Source of the DNA: an uncultured bacterium
GTDB lineage: Bacteria; Bacillota; Clostridia; Lachnospirales; Lachnospiraceae
DNA length: 43,212 bases
Direction of reading: 5' to 3'
NCBI GenBank assembly: GCA_947643595.1
Contig: CANRWP010000027.1
Span: forward strand, 1-43,212
How positions within the stretch are numbered: position 1 is the first letter of the stretch; each line of letters begins with the position of its first letter. Below the pieces are notes generated by a model. The model worked only from the letters and a program-made list of their open reading frames with translations. It did no database searches and was not told the origin of the DNA. Of the stretch, positions 8,582 to 16,875 are shown piece by piece. The translations under genes were made by a program, and so were the position numbers.

Positions 8582-9412
8582 TTACATCTTTACTGCGCCC
8601 GCCGTGATACCGCTGGTAATATATTTCTGCGCCAGAATGTACAGAATAACGATCGGTATGATGGAGAGCGTCAGCGCCGCGATCAGAAGATTCCAGTCGG
8701 AACTTGCGTTGCTTCGGAACATATAGATCATGACCGTCAATGTCCTCTTGCTCGTCTCACCGATCATCAGGCTCGGCATCAGGAAGTCGTTCCATGTCCA
8801 GAGAAAGAACAGAACGCCGATGGTGATACTCGTCGGCTTCACCAACGGGAAGATGATCTGCATCATCGTGCGGAACGCGCCGCAGCCGTCGATACACGCC
8901 GCCTCCTCCAGATCCCTCGGCACCGATTTTAAGAATCCCACATAGGTAAAGATACCAAACGCGCAGTGGAACCCGGCGTACAGCCCGATCAGCACCGTCA
9001 GTTTATTGTTCATATGAAATTTTGTCGTCATAACCTGCAGCGCGATCATGATCGTATGGAACGGAACGATCTGTCCCAACGTAAATAGCATATACCAGAG
9101 CGGTCCGTCCTTCGATTCGATGTGCGCAATCCCGTACGCCGCAAAAAAGCTCACGATCAGTCCTACTATCACGGTTCCGCCCGTCACATACGCGGAGTTT
9201 AAGAACACTTTCACAAAGTCCATCCTCGCTACCGCTTCTTTGTAGTTGTCGAACGTAAAGTGTTTCGGGAACGCCAGAAAGTTAGAGATCATATCGCTGT
9301 AGGGTTTAAAGCTGTTCATCACTAAAAGCAGGATCGGCAGTACAAAGATGAAACCGAGTACCAGCATAACCAGTGTTGCCGCAATATTGCCTTTTTCCTT
9401 TGTCTCTCCCAT
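8582..9412 (-). CDS. CUT1 sugar ABC transporter permease, MalG type
   Basis: The 276-aa membrane protein has about six hydrophobic segments and the EAA loop that contacts the ATPase (EEAACIDGCGAFRTMMQIIFP). It opens with a typical MalG-like N-terminus (TLVMLVLGFIFVLPILLLVMNSFKP). The start codon overlaps the stop of the preceding permease by one base (TGATG), so translation is coupled. With the MalF-type permease and the lipoprotein binding protein it makes a carbohydrate importer. No ATPase gene is present in the window, so it likely uses a shared MsmK/UgpC-type ATPase encoded elsewhere, which is common for this class. Confidence 0.94.
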   Translation of the reverse strand: MGETKEKGNIAATLVMLVLGFIFVLPILLLVMNSFKPYSDMISNFLAFPKHFTFDNYKEAVARMDFVKVFLNSAYVTGGTVIVGLIVSFFAAYGIAHIESKDGPLWYMLFTLGQIVPFHTIMIALQVMTTKFHMNNKLTVLIGLYAGFHCAFGIFTYVGFLKSVPRDLEEAACIDGCGAFRTMMQIIFPLVKPTSITIGVLFFLWTWNDFLMPSLMIGETSKRTLTVMIYMFRSNASSDWNLLIAALTLSIIPIVILYILAQKYITSGITAGAVKM

Positions 9413-10296
9413 CAGTACGACACCTCCCTCTTTCTTGTGAAATTAAGCTGAATCAGGGTCACAGCCGCCACTACCAAGAATAAGATGACAGACTTGGCAG
9501 CACCGTAGCCCATGTTGTATTTGACGAACGCTTCTTTATAGATATCCATTGCCACAGGCGTTGTCGTGCCGTAAGGGCCTCCAGCAGTCATCGCGTTCGG
9601 TACATCGAATGCCTTGAAAGCGCCGGAGATAGACACAAACAGGTTGATTGTGATGGTCGGCATCAACAGCGGAAGCTGGATGTCTTTGATCAGACGGAAG
9701 CCCGTACAGCCATCGATCTTTCCCGCTTCGATCAGATCCACCGGAATGGTCTGCAGCCCCGCAGTATAGATCATCATCAAAAACCCGATCTGCTGCCACA
9801 CCGATACAAGGATGATCGTAAATGTCGCCGTGCCGGGCGAACCGAACCAGCTGATCGACCCTAACCAGTCCCAGTGCATCATTTCCGCCAGGTTCGGCAG
9901 GATCTGGGAAAAGATAAATGTCCAGATAAACGCCACCAGTACTGCGGAAATAATATTCGGAATAAAGAACAGCGCGCGGGAGAGCCCTTTCGCCCTGATA
10001 TTTTTGTTTAAAAAGTACGCCAGCACAAAACTCACCAGGTTGCTCCCGATGATCGTGAACACGCCCAGTTTCAAGTTAAAGAGAAACGATATGCGGAAAC
10101 CCTCGTCCGAGAACAGCTTCACATAGTTCTCAAACCCTGCCATACTCTTTTTCCCGCTCATCAGATTCCAGTTCATGAAAGAGTAGGGAATCGTCCCCCC
10201 GAACAGAGGGATCAACAATGCGCAGGCATACAGGATCAGTGCCGGTACGATCAGCGCATAATAAAATTTTCTTCTTTTTTGAAATAAAATCGACAT
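9412..10296 (-). CDS. CUT1 sugar ABC transporter permease, MalF type
   Basis: The start is placed at ATG 10296 (MSILFQKRRKFYY), with GGAGG about 11 nt upstream. A TTG at 10314 in the same frame would put the ribosome site inside the gene. The protein is 294 aa, with around six membrane segments and the EAA loop LIEAGKIDGCTGFRLIKDIQLP. It pairs with the MalG-type permease, whose start codon overlaps this stop. It follows the binding-protein gene after 67 nt that contain a stem-loop. Confidence 0.94.
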   Translation of the reverse strand: MSILFQKRRKFYYALIVPALILYACALLIPLFGGTIPYSFMNWNLMSGKKSMAGFENYVKLFSDEGFRISFLFNLKLGVFTIIGSNLVSFVLAYFLNKNIRAKGLSRALFFIPNIISAVLVAFIWTFIFSQILPNLAEMMHWDWLGSISWFGSPGTATFTIILVSVWQQIGFLMMIYTAGLQTIPVDLIEAGKIDGCTGFRLIKDIQLPLLMPTITINLFVSISGAFKAFDVPNAMTAGGPYGTTTPVAMDIYKEAFVKYNMGYGAAKSVILFLVVAAVTLIQLNFTRKREVSY

Positions 10297-10319
10297 ATCT
10301 ACATACCCCTCCAAATCGA

Positions 10320-10347
10320 CAGAGCGGCCGTAGCGGCAGCCGCTCTG
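10320..10347 (-). other. Stem-loop between binding-protein and permease genes
   Basis: CAGAGCGGC (10320-10328) and GCCGCTCTG (10339-10347) form a 9-bp GC-rich stem with a 10-nt loop just after the binding-protein stop codon. There is no U-run. Such hairpins after a solute-binding protein gene commonly stabilise its mRNA, so it is made in excess over the permeases; that role is inferred here. Confidence 0.55.
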
Positions 10348-10363
10348 CCCGTTTATTGGCAGC

Positions 10364-11668
10364 CTACTGAATAAAGTTCAGATAACTCTCATCTAATTCC
10401 TTGATCGCAGTCGCCTGATCCTTTGCTCCTGCCATATACCCCTGTAAGATGTCGCCCGACGTAACGTCAAAGCCGTTCGCATACTGCTGGTATACCCAGG
10501 GAACTGTGTTTCCTTCGTCGCAGTATCTCGTGTAATCGTCCATCGCGGAACTCGGTTCTCCGCCCGTGTAAGGCATTGCCGGAGGCGCATCGCCCAGATC
10601 CATGGTAAGCTGTGTGATCCATTTCTGCTCCGGATCGCTCATATAAGCCAGTACTCTCTTACACAGATCAGGATGTTCTGTGTTTGCGTTGATCACATAG
10701 CAGGTAGCTACGTCCGCGCCGAGTTTGTTCTTGGATGCGTCGTTGGAAACCGGAACTGCAAAACATCCGATATCCTGAACCGGATCTGCGTGTGCAACCG
10801 TTGAAAGGCTGAACTCACCGGATAACAGCATCGCCGCCTGGCCGTTCGCCAGCGCGTTGAAACCGGAAGTGGAATCCTGGTCCATCATATTGCTGCCGGA
10901 ATACTGTTTCATAATATCTAAGAACGCGAAAACTTCATCGATACCGTCCACCGCGAAAGTTCCCTCACCGGAATTTAAGGATGCGAGGAATCCCGGGATA
11001 TCATCCTGTACAAAAGGTGTGAGCAGCATACTGAACAGATGCTTTAATGTCCAGGACTCCTTGTAGGTAGCGCCGATCGGCTGAACGCCCGCCGCTTCCA
11101 GCTTCGCGCAGACTTCCGCAAATTCATCCCTTGTTGTGGGAAGAGTGTCGATCCCCGCATTCGCAAAGATCTCCTTGTTGTAGAAAACGCCCAGATACTC
11201 ATTGGCATGAGGGAAAGCGTAAATTTTACCGTCACTCCCCTTCACCGCGTCAAGTGCCGTGGGATATACCACATCCACAAAAGGCTCCTCGGAGAGGTCC
11301 ATCAGTCTGCCCGCATCCGCAAATGCCACTACCTGCTGGTAAGGTGTCAGAAGATAGATATCCGGCAGATCATTCGACGCCACTTTCGCGCCGAGGAAAT
11401 CGGAGTAGTCACCTGTCTGCATCTGGATATCCAGATCGATATCCGGGTTGTTTGCATTAAAATCTTCCTGGATCACCTGCAGGTCCTCACCCCAGCTTCC
11501 GTTCCACACTGCCATGGTGACCTTCGTCTTGCCATCCGCGCTGCTGCTTTCCCCGGAGGAATCTGCCCCCCCGTCAGCACTGTCACCGCCTGAGCCGCCG
11601 CACGCTGTCATCGACAGAACCATCACTGCTGCCAGCCCGAGAGCCGCCCACTTTTTCACTTTCTTCAT
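10364..11668 (-). CDS. Sugar ABC transporter solute-binding lipoprotein
   Basis: ATG 11668 (MKKVKKWAALGL) has AGGAGG about 7 nt upstream, which decides the start over a 42-codon longer frame. The 434-aa product has a lipoprotein signal with lipobox MTAC and Cys23, then a Gly/Ser-rich linker. The family 1 binding-protein body includes VTMAVWNGSWGEDLQVIQ, NNPDIDLDIQ, DIYLLTPYQQ and a FNALANGQAAML region typical of CUT1 binding proteins. It would be tethered outside the membrane and deliver an oligosaccharide to the two downstream permeases. The ligand is not predictable from sequence. Confidence 0.94.
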   Translation of the reverse strand: MKKVKKWAALGLAAVMVLSMTACGGSGGDSADGGADSSGESSSADGKTKVTMAVWNGSWGEDLQVIQEDFNANNPDIDLDIQMQTGDYSDFLGAKVASNDLPDIYLLTPYQQVVAFADAGRLMDLSEEPFVDVVYPTALDAVKGSDGKIYAFPHANEYLGVFYNKEIFANAGIDTLPTTRDEFAEVCAKLEAAGVQPIGATYKESWTLKHLFSMLLTPFVQDDIPGFLASLNSGEGTFAVDGIDEVFAFLDIMKQYSGSNMMDQDSTSGFNALANGQAAMLLSGEFSLSTVAHADPVQDIGCFAVPVSNDASKNKLGADVATCYVINANTEHPDLCKRVLAYMSDPEQKWITQLTMDLGDAPPAMPYTGGEPSSAMDDYTRYCDEGNTVPWVYQQYANGFDVTSGDILQGYMAGAKDQATAIKELDESYLNFIQ

Positions 11669-11768
11669 GTTTTTGCCTCCTTTTATTTTTTTCTTATCTA
11701 TGTATTTCATCAGAGACAGAGATCCGTTTTGCCAAAACCCTCCGGGCCTTCGTCTCCGAATAATACCG

Positions 11769-13151
11769 CTATCCGCAGAAATGGAATCCGTCACTCAGTT
11801 CCTTCACCATGCGCAATTCATTGATACTTCCGATCTTTTTTCCGTGAACGACGATGTTCTCAAAGTAAATGTCGTGAGGTCTGCACACCTCATTTTTCAT
11901 CTCAAATCCTCTGACGATGGAAACCGGGAAGACGCCTTCCGTGATCTCTATATTCCTGAAATAGATATCACTGATCATCCCTCTGATTCTGTCCCTTGAA
12001 TACTTGGAGTCCAGCGTCTTGATGTCGATAAACTTCTCCTGAGCATCCTCAATGCGAATATTCTCATAGTGGATGTCATGTACAAAAGCGCGGTCCGCAT
12101 TGTGGATCGTCAGTACGCCGCCGGACTGGTTTCCCTCATACTCACAGTGGACGATATCGCAGTCTTTAAACACAACGTCGGATATCTCATCGCATCTGGT
12201 CTCATATCCGATCTCCAGCGCGTTGCCGAACTCCGCATTCCAGAACAGGCAATTCTCCACCAGAACGTGCTTCACATCCGCACAGCCGGAGGGATCCTGA
12301 AATTCCTCCGCCTTGATGGAGATGCAGTCGTCGTTTGCCCTGACAAAGCTATCTCTCACAGTCACATTCCGGGAGCCGACGATGTCGATGCCGTCCCCCG
12401 TGATGACCTTACCCATCACATTGACATCCTCGATCCGCACGTCCTCACAGGCCACCGGCACAAGGTGCCATCCTCCCGCATCCAACAGAGTGATGCCGCG
12501 GATCTCAATGTCCTTTCCAAGTATCGTGACGATCAGCTGTTCCGCTCCGTTTTTATTCCACTCATGCCAGTTGCCTCCGTAGAGTATCCCGTTTCCGACG
12601 ATTCGGATATGGTCCGCCATACGGGACCAGATCTTTCCGCTGACAACAGCTCCCTCTTCTATGTAGAGCACATCGCCTGTCTTCAGCCGTAGTGTATCGA
12701 TGTTATACGCTCTCCCCTTCCGGAACTCATAGGACGTATGTTCCGGCTTTTCTATCTTTTCGGACTGCAGAAGATACAGCGGGCACAGAGGGTCGTCGTC
12801 CAGCTCCACGATCACTCGCTGCCCCGCCGCGATCCGGAACCTCAAAACCGATCCGTCTCTCTCAAAGGAAAGGCCGGCCGATGAGGGGCGAAGCCTCACA
12901 CTCTCCGCGTCATCGGGAATCGTCACTTCCACCTCCTGCATCCACCCTCTCTCCCTGTATACCACCGTCGCAAAATGAAAGAATTCGTTGCCGTACACAT
13001 CGATATCCTCTCCGTCGACGCGGACTTTATACAGGGGAGAGATCCCCAGATCGCTCACGCTCTCCAGTTGATACAAAGGCTCCTTTCTCGCCGGTATCGG
13101 TATGTATTCCTGTTTTTCCATGACCACTTGTTTTCTCATAGAATCCCCCAT
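11769..13151 (-). CDS. Right-handed beta-helix glycosidase, GH28/GH49-like
   Basis: The 460-aa protein has no signal peptide, so it is probably cytosolic. Residues ~25-150 resemble a beta-sandwich domain; ~158-455 are parallel beta-helix coils (IRIVGNGILYGGN, HVLVENCLFWN, ISDIYFRNIEI). The acidic active-site residues of clan GH-N are visible: Asp253 in TGDGIDI and Asp274-Asp275 in RANDDCISI. The GHG motif of polygalacturonases is replaced by GNALEIGYETR (309-319), so the usual His is missing. That stretch looks more like my memory of GH49 dextranases (IIQMGW-T-R). It is the first gene of the sugar operon and would act on imported oligosaccharides. The start could be ATG 13151 or 13139 (GGGGGA upstream of the latter). 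Substrate is uncertain: a pectin fragment or an alpha-glucan. Confidence 0.8.
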   Translation of the reverse strand: MGDSMRKQVVMEKQEYIPIPARKEPLYQLESVSDLGISPLYKVRVDGEDIDVYGNEFFHFATVVYRERGWMQEVEVTIPDDAESVRLRPSSAGLSFERDGSVLRFRIAAGQRVIVELDDDPLCPLYLLQSEKIEKPEHTSYEFRKGRAYNIDTLRLKTGDVLYIEEGAVVSGKIWSRMADHIRIVGNGILYGGNWHEWNKNGAEQLIVTILGKDIEIRGITLLDAGGWHLVPVACEDVRIEDVNVMGKVITGDGIDIVGSRNVTVRDSFVRANDDCISIKAEEFQDPSGCADVKHVLVENCLFWNAEFGNALEIGYETRCDEISDVVFKDCDIVHCEYEGNQSGGVLTIHNADRAFVHDIHYENIRIEDAQEKFIDIKTLDSKYSRDRIRGMISDIYFRNIEITEGVFPVSIVRGFEMKNEVCRPHDIYFENIVVHGKKIGSINELRMVKELSDGFHFCG

Positions 13152-13169
13152 TCTGTTCCTGCTCCACTC

Positions 13170-13217
13170 GATAACGATTCCGGTATCGCTCCCAGTAACG
13201 TTTCCGGTAACGTTTCC
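13170..13217 (-). repeat. Four tandem 12-nt operator-like repeats
   Basis: Read on the minus strand, four contiguous units follow each other: GGAAACGTTACC, GGAAACGTTACT, GGGAGCGATACC, GGAATCGTTATC. Each is centred on a CG step, as in LacI/CcpA-type operators. They lie just downstream of the predicted transcription start of the sugar operon and end about 19 nt before the first start codon, so bound repressor could block elongation. Which regulator binds is inferred. Confidence 0.6.
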
Positions 13218-13231
13218 AATTCTCTTGAATC

Positions 13232-13260
13232 AATGTAGCATATTATTTTTCTTTTGACAA
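13232..13260 (-). promoter_or_regulatory. Predicted sigma-A promoter of the sugar operon
   Basis: On the minus strand TTGTCA (13255-13260), a 17-nt spacer and TACATT (13232-13237) fit a vegetative promoter. It reads into the beta-helix glycosidase gene and overlaps the palindrome at 13259-13275. Confidence 0.5.
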
Positions 13261-13275
13261 TACTTACCAAGTATT
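13259..13275. promoter_or_regulatory. 17-bp palindrome between the divergent sugar operons
   Basis: AATACTT-ACC-AAGTATT is a perfect 7-bp dyad. It overlaps the -35 of the minus-strand promoter and lies about 40 bp upstream of the -10 of the GH43 gene, so one protein could control both directions. Confidence 0.45.
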
Positions 13276-13311
13276 TTTGTAAATAGTGACAAATATGTTG
13301 CGTCTGTTTTG

Positions 13312-13317
13312 TATAAT
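13312..13317 (+). promoter_or_regulatory. -10 box of the GH43 gene promoter
   Basis: A perfect TATAAT lies at 13312-13317, followed by a ~120-nt leader containing a small dyad ACCGGA/TCCGGT (13394-13399 and 13407-13412). No good -35 at 17 nt was found, which suggests activation or a weak promoter. Confidence 0.4.
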
Positions 13318-13445
13318 ATTGCCAATAAATGGATTGGGGGATTGCAATGTGACATCATCTGAATTATGATGAATTACTGAAACGCAGAACCTCACCGGAA
13401 CTTTACTCCGGTCCACATTTATGCAAATAAGGAGATGAAACTGAA

Positions 13446-15083
13446 ATGATGAAAATTAAAAATCCGGTCCTGAAAGGATTCCATCCCGATCCCTGCATGA
13501 TCCGGGTGGGAGATACTTACTATATCGCCTCCTCCACCTTTGAGTGGTGGCCCGGCGTCCGCATTCATGAATCGAAAGACTTGGTAAACTGGCATCTTCT
13601 GACTTATCCCCTGTCGGAGAAACGGCTGTTGGATATGACTGGGGATCCGGACTCCGGCGGCGTCTGGGCGCCCGATCTGTCCTACGACAACGGGACTTTT
13701 TATCTGGTCTACACCGACGCGAAAGTGACAAACGGCGCTTTCAAGGACTGCGCCAACTACCTGACCACCGCGAAGGATATCCGCGGTCCCTGGTCCGATC
13801 CGATCTTCCTGAATACCGCGGGGTTTGACGCGTCGCTGTTCCACGACGACGACGGCAGAAAGTATCTGGTGAACCAGTACTGGGATCCGCGCCCCTACCG
13901 CCATCCCTTTTACGGCATTATGTGCACGGAGTTTTCAGAGGAAAAAGGATGTCTCATCGGGGAGCCCCGGGTGATCTATAAGGGGACGGCGGACCGGCTT
14001 GCGGAAGGACCCCACCTCTACAAGGTGAATGGCTTCTACTATCTGTTTGTGGCGCAGGGCGGAACCGGGTACGCCCACCAGTCCAGAGTGGCAAGGGCAA
14101 GATCCCTGCGCGATACCTTTGAGACGCAGCCCGGGACTCCCCTTCTCACGACACTGGACGCGCCCTGCCATCCGTTCCAGAAAGCGGGACACGGTTCCCT
14201 TGTGCAGACTCCGGCGGGGGAGTGGTACTTCGCGCATCTGATGGCGAGGCCTCTGCACCGCGACACGGAATCCTCGATCGACCCGAGAGGCTGGTGTCCT
14301 CTGGGAAGGGAGACCGCGATCCAGAAACTGGTCTGGGATGCGGAGGGCTGGCCTCAGATCGTGGGCGGCCACAACGGAGCGGTGGAAGTGGATGCACCCG
14401 CGGACGCAGCGGAACACAAGTGGGAACCGGATTATCCCGAGAAGGATGATTTCGACGGTGAAAAACTGAACCCTCATTTTCAGAGCCTGAGAACTCCTCT
14501 CGACGAGAGTATCTGCTCTCTCAGGGATCGCCCCGGACATCTGAGGCTGTACGGACATTTTTCTCTGGCATCCGCCTTCACACAGGCCCACATCGCCCGC
14601 AGATGGCAGAGTTTTCATTTTGAGGCGGAAGTAAAAATGGCTTACGAACCGAGATCGTTTCAGCAGTTCGCGGGCTTATGCTGCTATTACGACACCGGGA
14701 ACTGGACCTGTATCGAAATGACATGGCATGAGACATACGGGCGCGTCATCGATGTGGTGAACACGGATCTCGGCCGCTCGGAGAGCGTGTACGAGGAGCA
14801 TCCCGCGCCGGTGCCGGACCATGCGGAGTATGTCTATTTTAAAGTGAGCGCAGACGGCATCCGCTACCGGTACTTCTACTCGTTCGACGGCACAGAATGG
14901 ACCGCGGTACCCCGAATATTCGATTCCGCCAGGCTGTCGGACGAATATATCGCGGCTGCCCGGGGCGTGGCTTTCACGGGAGCTTTCGTCGGTATGTTCA
15001 ACGTCGACGGGCAGGGAACGAGGATCCCGGCGGACTTTGACTATTTCCGCTACCGGGAGACGGATGACCTGAGCACCCGGTGA
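13446..15083 (+). CDS. GH43 beta-xylosidase/arabinofuranosidase
   Basis: This 545-aa protein matches the XynB-type GH43 plan. It has a five-bladed propeller (1-~315) with base Asp15 in HPDP, pKa-modulating Asp128 in GFDASLF and general acid Glu187 in LAEGPHLY; these spacings fit the selenomonad beta-xylosidase. A C-terminal beta-sandwich (~345-540) carries WTCIEMTWHET and GTEWTAVPRIFDS, as in GH43 subfamily 11. No signal peptide is present, so it would cleave xylo-oligosaccharides inside the cell. GGAG lies 11 nt upstream; ATG 13449 is an alternative start. It is divergent from the ABC operon and shares its control region. Its stop is 9 nt from that of the convergent exporter gene. Confidence 0.94.
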   Translation: MMKIKNPVLKGFHPDPCMIRVGDTYYIASSTFEWWPGVRIHESKDLVNWHLLTYPLSEKRLLDMTGDPDSGGVWAPDLSYDNGTFYLVYTDAKVTNGAFKDCANYLTTAKDIRGPWSDPIFLNTAGFDASLFHDDDGRKYLVNQYWDPRPYRHPFYGIMCTEFSEEKGCLIGEPRVIYKGTADRLAEGPHLYKVNGFYYLFVAQGGTGYAHQSRVARARSLRDTFETQPGTPLLTTLDAPCHPFQKAGHGSLVQTPAGEWYFAHLMARPLHRDTESSIDPRGWCPLGRETAIQKLVWDAEGWPQIVGGHNGAVEVDAPADAAEHKWEPDYPEKDDFDGEKLNPHFQSLRTPLDESICSLRDRPGHLRLYGHFSLASAFTQAHIARRWQSFHFEAEVKMAYEPRSFQQFAGLCCYYDTGNWTCIEMTWHETYGRVIDVVNTDLGRSESVYEEHPAPVPDHAEYVYFKVSADGIRYRYFYSFDGTEWTAVPRIFDSARLSDEYIAAARGVAFTGAFVGMFNVDGQGTRIPADFDYFRYRETDDLSTR

Positions 15084-15092
15084 GCTACATCC

Positions 15093-16103
15093 TCACCAGT
15101 AGTCCGCCCGCTGGCGTTCGCTCAGATTTTCCGCAAAGGCCTGTTTGTATTTCAGAAACTCCTCCAGATCCATCAGGACATGGTACAAAAGCGCCCGACT
15201 CTCAAATTCCTCCTGGGTTTCGGGCAGCTCTTCCTTTCTCATCTCCGCAAAAAGCTCCTCCAACTTTTTCATCTGTTTCTCCGGCACGTTCTTCTCCAGA
15301 ACATAGTCCGCCATATAGCGGATGTAATCCGCCACCACCTCCGCCTGCTTCGGCATGGATCTTATTCTCCTCATCTCGGAATGCAGGCTGTCCAGCATCT
15401 GACACTGGTCAAAACGCATCTCAAAGTAGTCCAGATAGTAGTCATGGTGGGCCCCAAAGGTATTGCTATGATATTCTCTTGCTTCCACCATGAGCTCCCT
15501 CAGTTTTTTCTCCAGCGTACGGATATCCTCCCAGACATTTCGGCTCATCTGCGCTTTCAGAAGATAATCCGAAAGTTCCCGCAGGTCGCCCTGCATCATC
15601 TCCTCCACATAGCGGATCCCTTCCATCAGATGCTTTTTCTGGCTTTTGTTCAGATGGAAAAGGTTCAGTATAAACGCGATCGCAACACCGATAAACACCA
15701 GCATAAATTCATTCCAAAAAAATGCCGCACTGAAATCCTGCCTTGTCATATAGTGGGCGGTGATGACAGCATTGACCGACAAGGTCGATCTCCAGCCCAG
15801 CAGATCCGACAGAAAGACAAGCGCAAAGACGATCACCCCGTAGGCAACCCACTCGCTGTGCATGCGGGGCAACAGTATAAACGCCATCAGCACCGTGACA
15901 AAAAATGTGCCTAGACGGATAAAGGAAAACCTTATCGTCTCCCACTTTGTGGCGAGAAGGGCCAAAAGCGTGACTGTGCCGGCCGAGACCGCATATTCCA
16001 GATGCAATGCCTCCGCAATATAGATGGCGGCTCCGCTTCCGACCGCGATCTTAAATGCCAGAAGAAGTGTTTTTCTCAGCTTTCTTTTCATCTCCATACT
16101 CAT
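15093..16103 (-). CDS. Aromatic acid exporter (ArAE/DUF939) family membrane protein
   Basis: The 336-aa protein has an N-terminal region with several membrane segments (ALLATKWETIRFSFIRLGTFF, WVAYGVIVFALVFLSDLLGW, FMLVFIGVAIAFILNLFHLN) and a helical cytoplasmic C-terminal half (~155-336) rich in charged heptads. This layout is that of ArAE_1 plus ArAE_1_C proteins in Firmicutes, related to FUSC-type exporters. AGGAGG lies 8 nt upstream of ATG 16103. The family is proposed to export aromatic carboxylic acids, but the substrate is not shown here. It is monocistronic between the convergent GH43 gene and divergent bioY. Confidence 0.85.
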   Translation of the reverse strand: MSMEMKRKLRKTLLLAFKIAVGSGAAIYIAEALHLEYAVSAGTVTLLALLATKWETIRFSFIRLGTFFVTVLMAFILLPRMHSEWVAYGVIVFALVFLSDLLGWRSTLSVNAVITAHYMTRQDFSAAFFWNEFMLVFIGVAIAFILNLFHLNKSQKKHLMEGIRYVEEMMQGDLRELSDYLLKAQMSRNVWEDIRTLEKKLRELMVEAREYHSNTFGAHHDYYLDYFEMRFDQCQMLDSLHSEMRRIRSMPKQAEVVADYIRYMADYVLEKNVPEKQMKKLEELFAEMRKEELPETQEEFESRALLYHVLMDLEEFLKYKQAFAENLSERQRADYW

Positions 16104-16198
16104 AATCCGCCCTCCTGTCTAGTATATGATCCTTTCCTGTTATTTATTATGATATCTATTTTTTACACTTTTCACAACGTTTTTTTGTAAAACTCCAA

Positions 16199-16251
16199 TT
16201 GTTAACCATTTTTTATTTTTAGTTGACAAACATTTTTCTCTGTGCTAATAT
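16199..16251 (+). promoter_or_regulatory. BirA-type biotin operator overlapping the bioY promoter
   Basis: TTGTTAACC (16199-16207), a 13-nt spacer and AGTTGACAA (16221-16229) form the two half-sites of the Firmicutes BirA operator (TTGTTAACC-N-GGTTAACAA), with two mismatches in the right half. The right half contains the -35 TTGACA (16223-16228); a 17-nt spacer leads to TAATAT (16246-16251). Holo-BirA binding would therefore block RNA polymerase when biotin is plentiful. Confidence 0.8.
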
Positions 16252-16294
16252 TACCTCATTCCGGAAAATAATGTAAAAAGAAAGGATCATCTCC

Positions 16295-16858
16295 ATGAAA
16301 GCAAAAATAAGAACCTATGACATGGCATATATCGCCGTCTTCACGGTGTTGATAGCTATCTGCTCCTGGATCTCCATCCCCACGGCGATCCCCTTCACCC
16401 TTCAGACCTTTGCGGTATTTTTGTCGGTCTCGGTGCTGGGCGGAAAACGCGGCACCATGGCCGTCCTGCTGTACGTCCTGCTCGGAGCGGTCGGCCTTCC
16501 GGTATTTTCCGGTTTTACCGGCGGCATCGGCATCATTATGAACACCACCGGCGGCTACATCATCGGCTTCATACTGTCCGCCCTTATTATGTGGCTGATG
16601 GAGAGTATGTTCGGCAAAAAACTGGCGATCCAGGCATTGTCGATGGTGCTGGGGCTCCTCGCCTGTTATGCGACAGGCACGGTATGGTTTATGTCGGTGT
16701 ATATGAGGTCCACCGGCCCCATCGGACTCGCAACCGTACTCGGCTGGTGCGTCGTCCCTTTTATCATTCCCGACATCATCAAGATCGCGCTGGCGCTCAC
16801 GCTCAGCAAGACACTGCGCGGACCGCTCTCAAAGATAATAGACGAACCGCAGGTATAG
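16295..16858 (+). CDS. bioY: Biotin ECF transporter S component
   Basis: The 187-aa integral membrane protein has about six hydrophobic segments. It carries BioY features: AVFTVLIAICSWISIP near the N-terminus, PFTLQTFAVFLSVSVLGGKRG, LYVLLGAVGLPVFSGFTGG and GGYIIGFI. It would bind biotin and deliver it through the shared ECF module (EcfA/A'/T), which is not encoded in this window. GAAAGGATC precedes the ATG. A BirA-type operator covers its promoter, which supports the biotin assignment independently. The DUF1284 gene follows after 17 nt and is probably co-transcribed. Confidence 0.95.
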   Translation: MKAKIRTYDMAYIAVFTVLIAICSWISIPTAIPFTLQTFAVFLSVSVLGGKRGTMAVLLYVLLGAVGLPVFSGFTGGIGIIMNTTGGYIIGFILSALIMWLMESMFGKKLAIQALSMVLGLLACYATGTVWFMSVYMRSTGPIGLATVLGWCVVPFIIPDIIKIALALTLSKTLRGPLSKIIDEPQV

Positions 16859-16875
16859 GAAAGGAACATCACAAT

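Noticed and set aside
13027-13233. Minus-strand frame with repeated Arg-Tyr residues across the 12-nt repeats
   Set aside because: It overlaps the glycosidase start out of frame and the repeat pattern is explained better as operators between promoter and gene.
16591-16875. Longer N-terminus for the DUF1284 protein
   Set aside because: This part overlaps bioY in another frame; the DUF1284 signature begins at the ATG at 16876.
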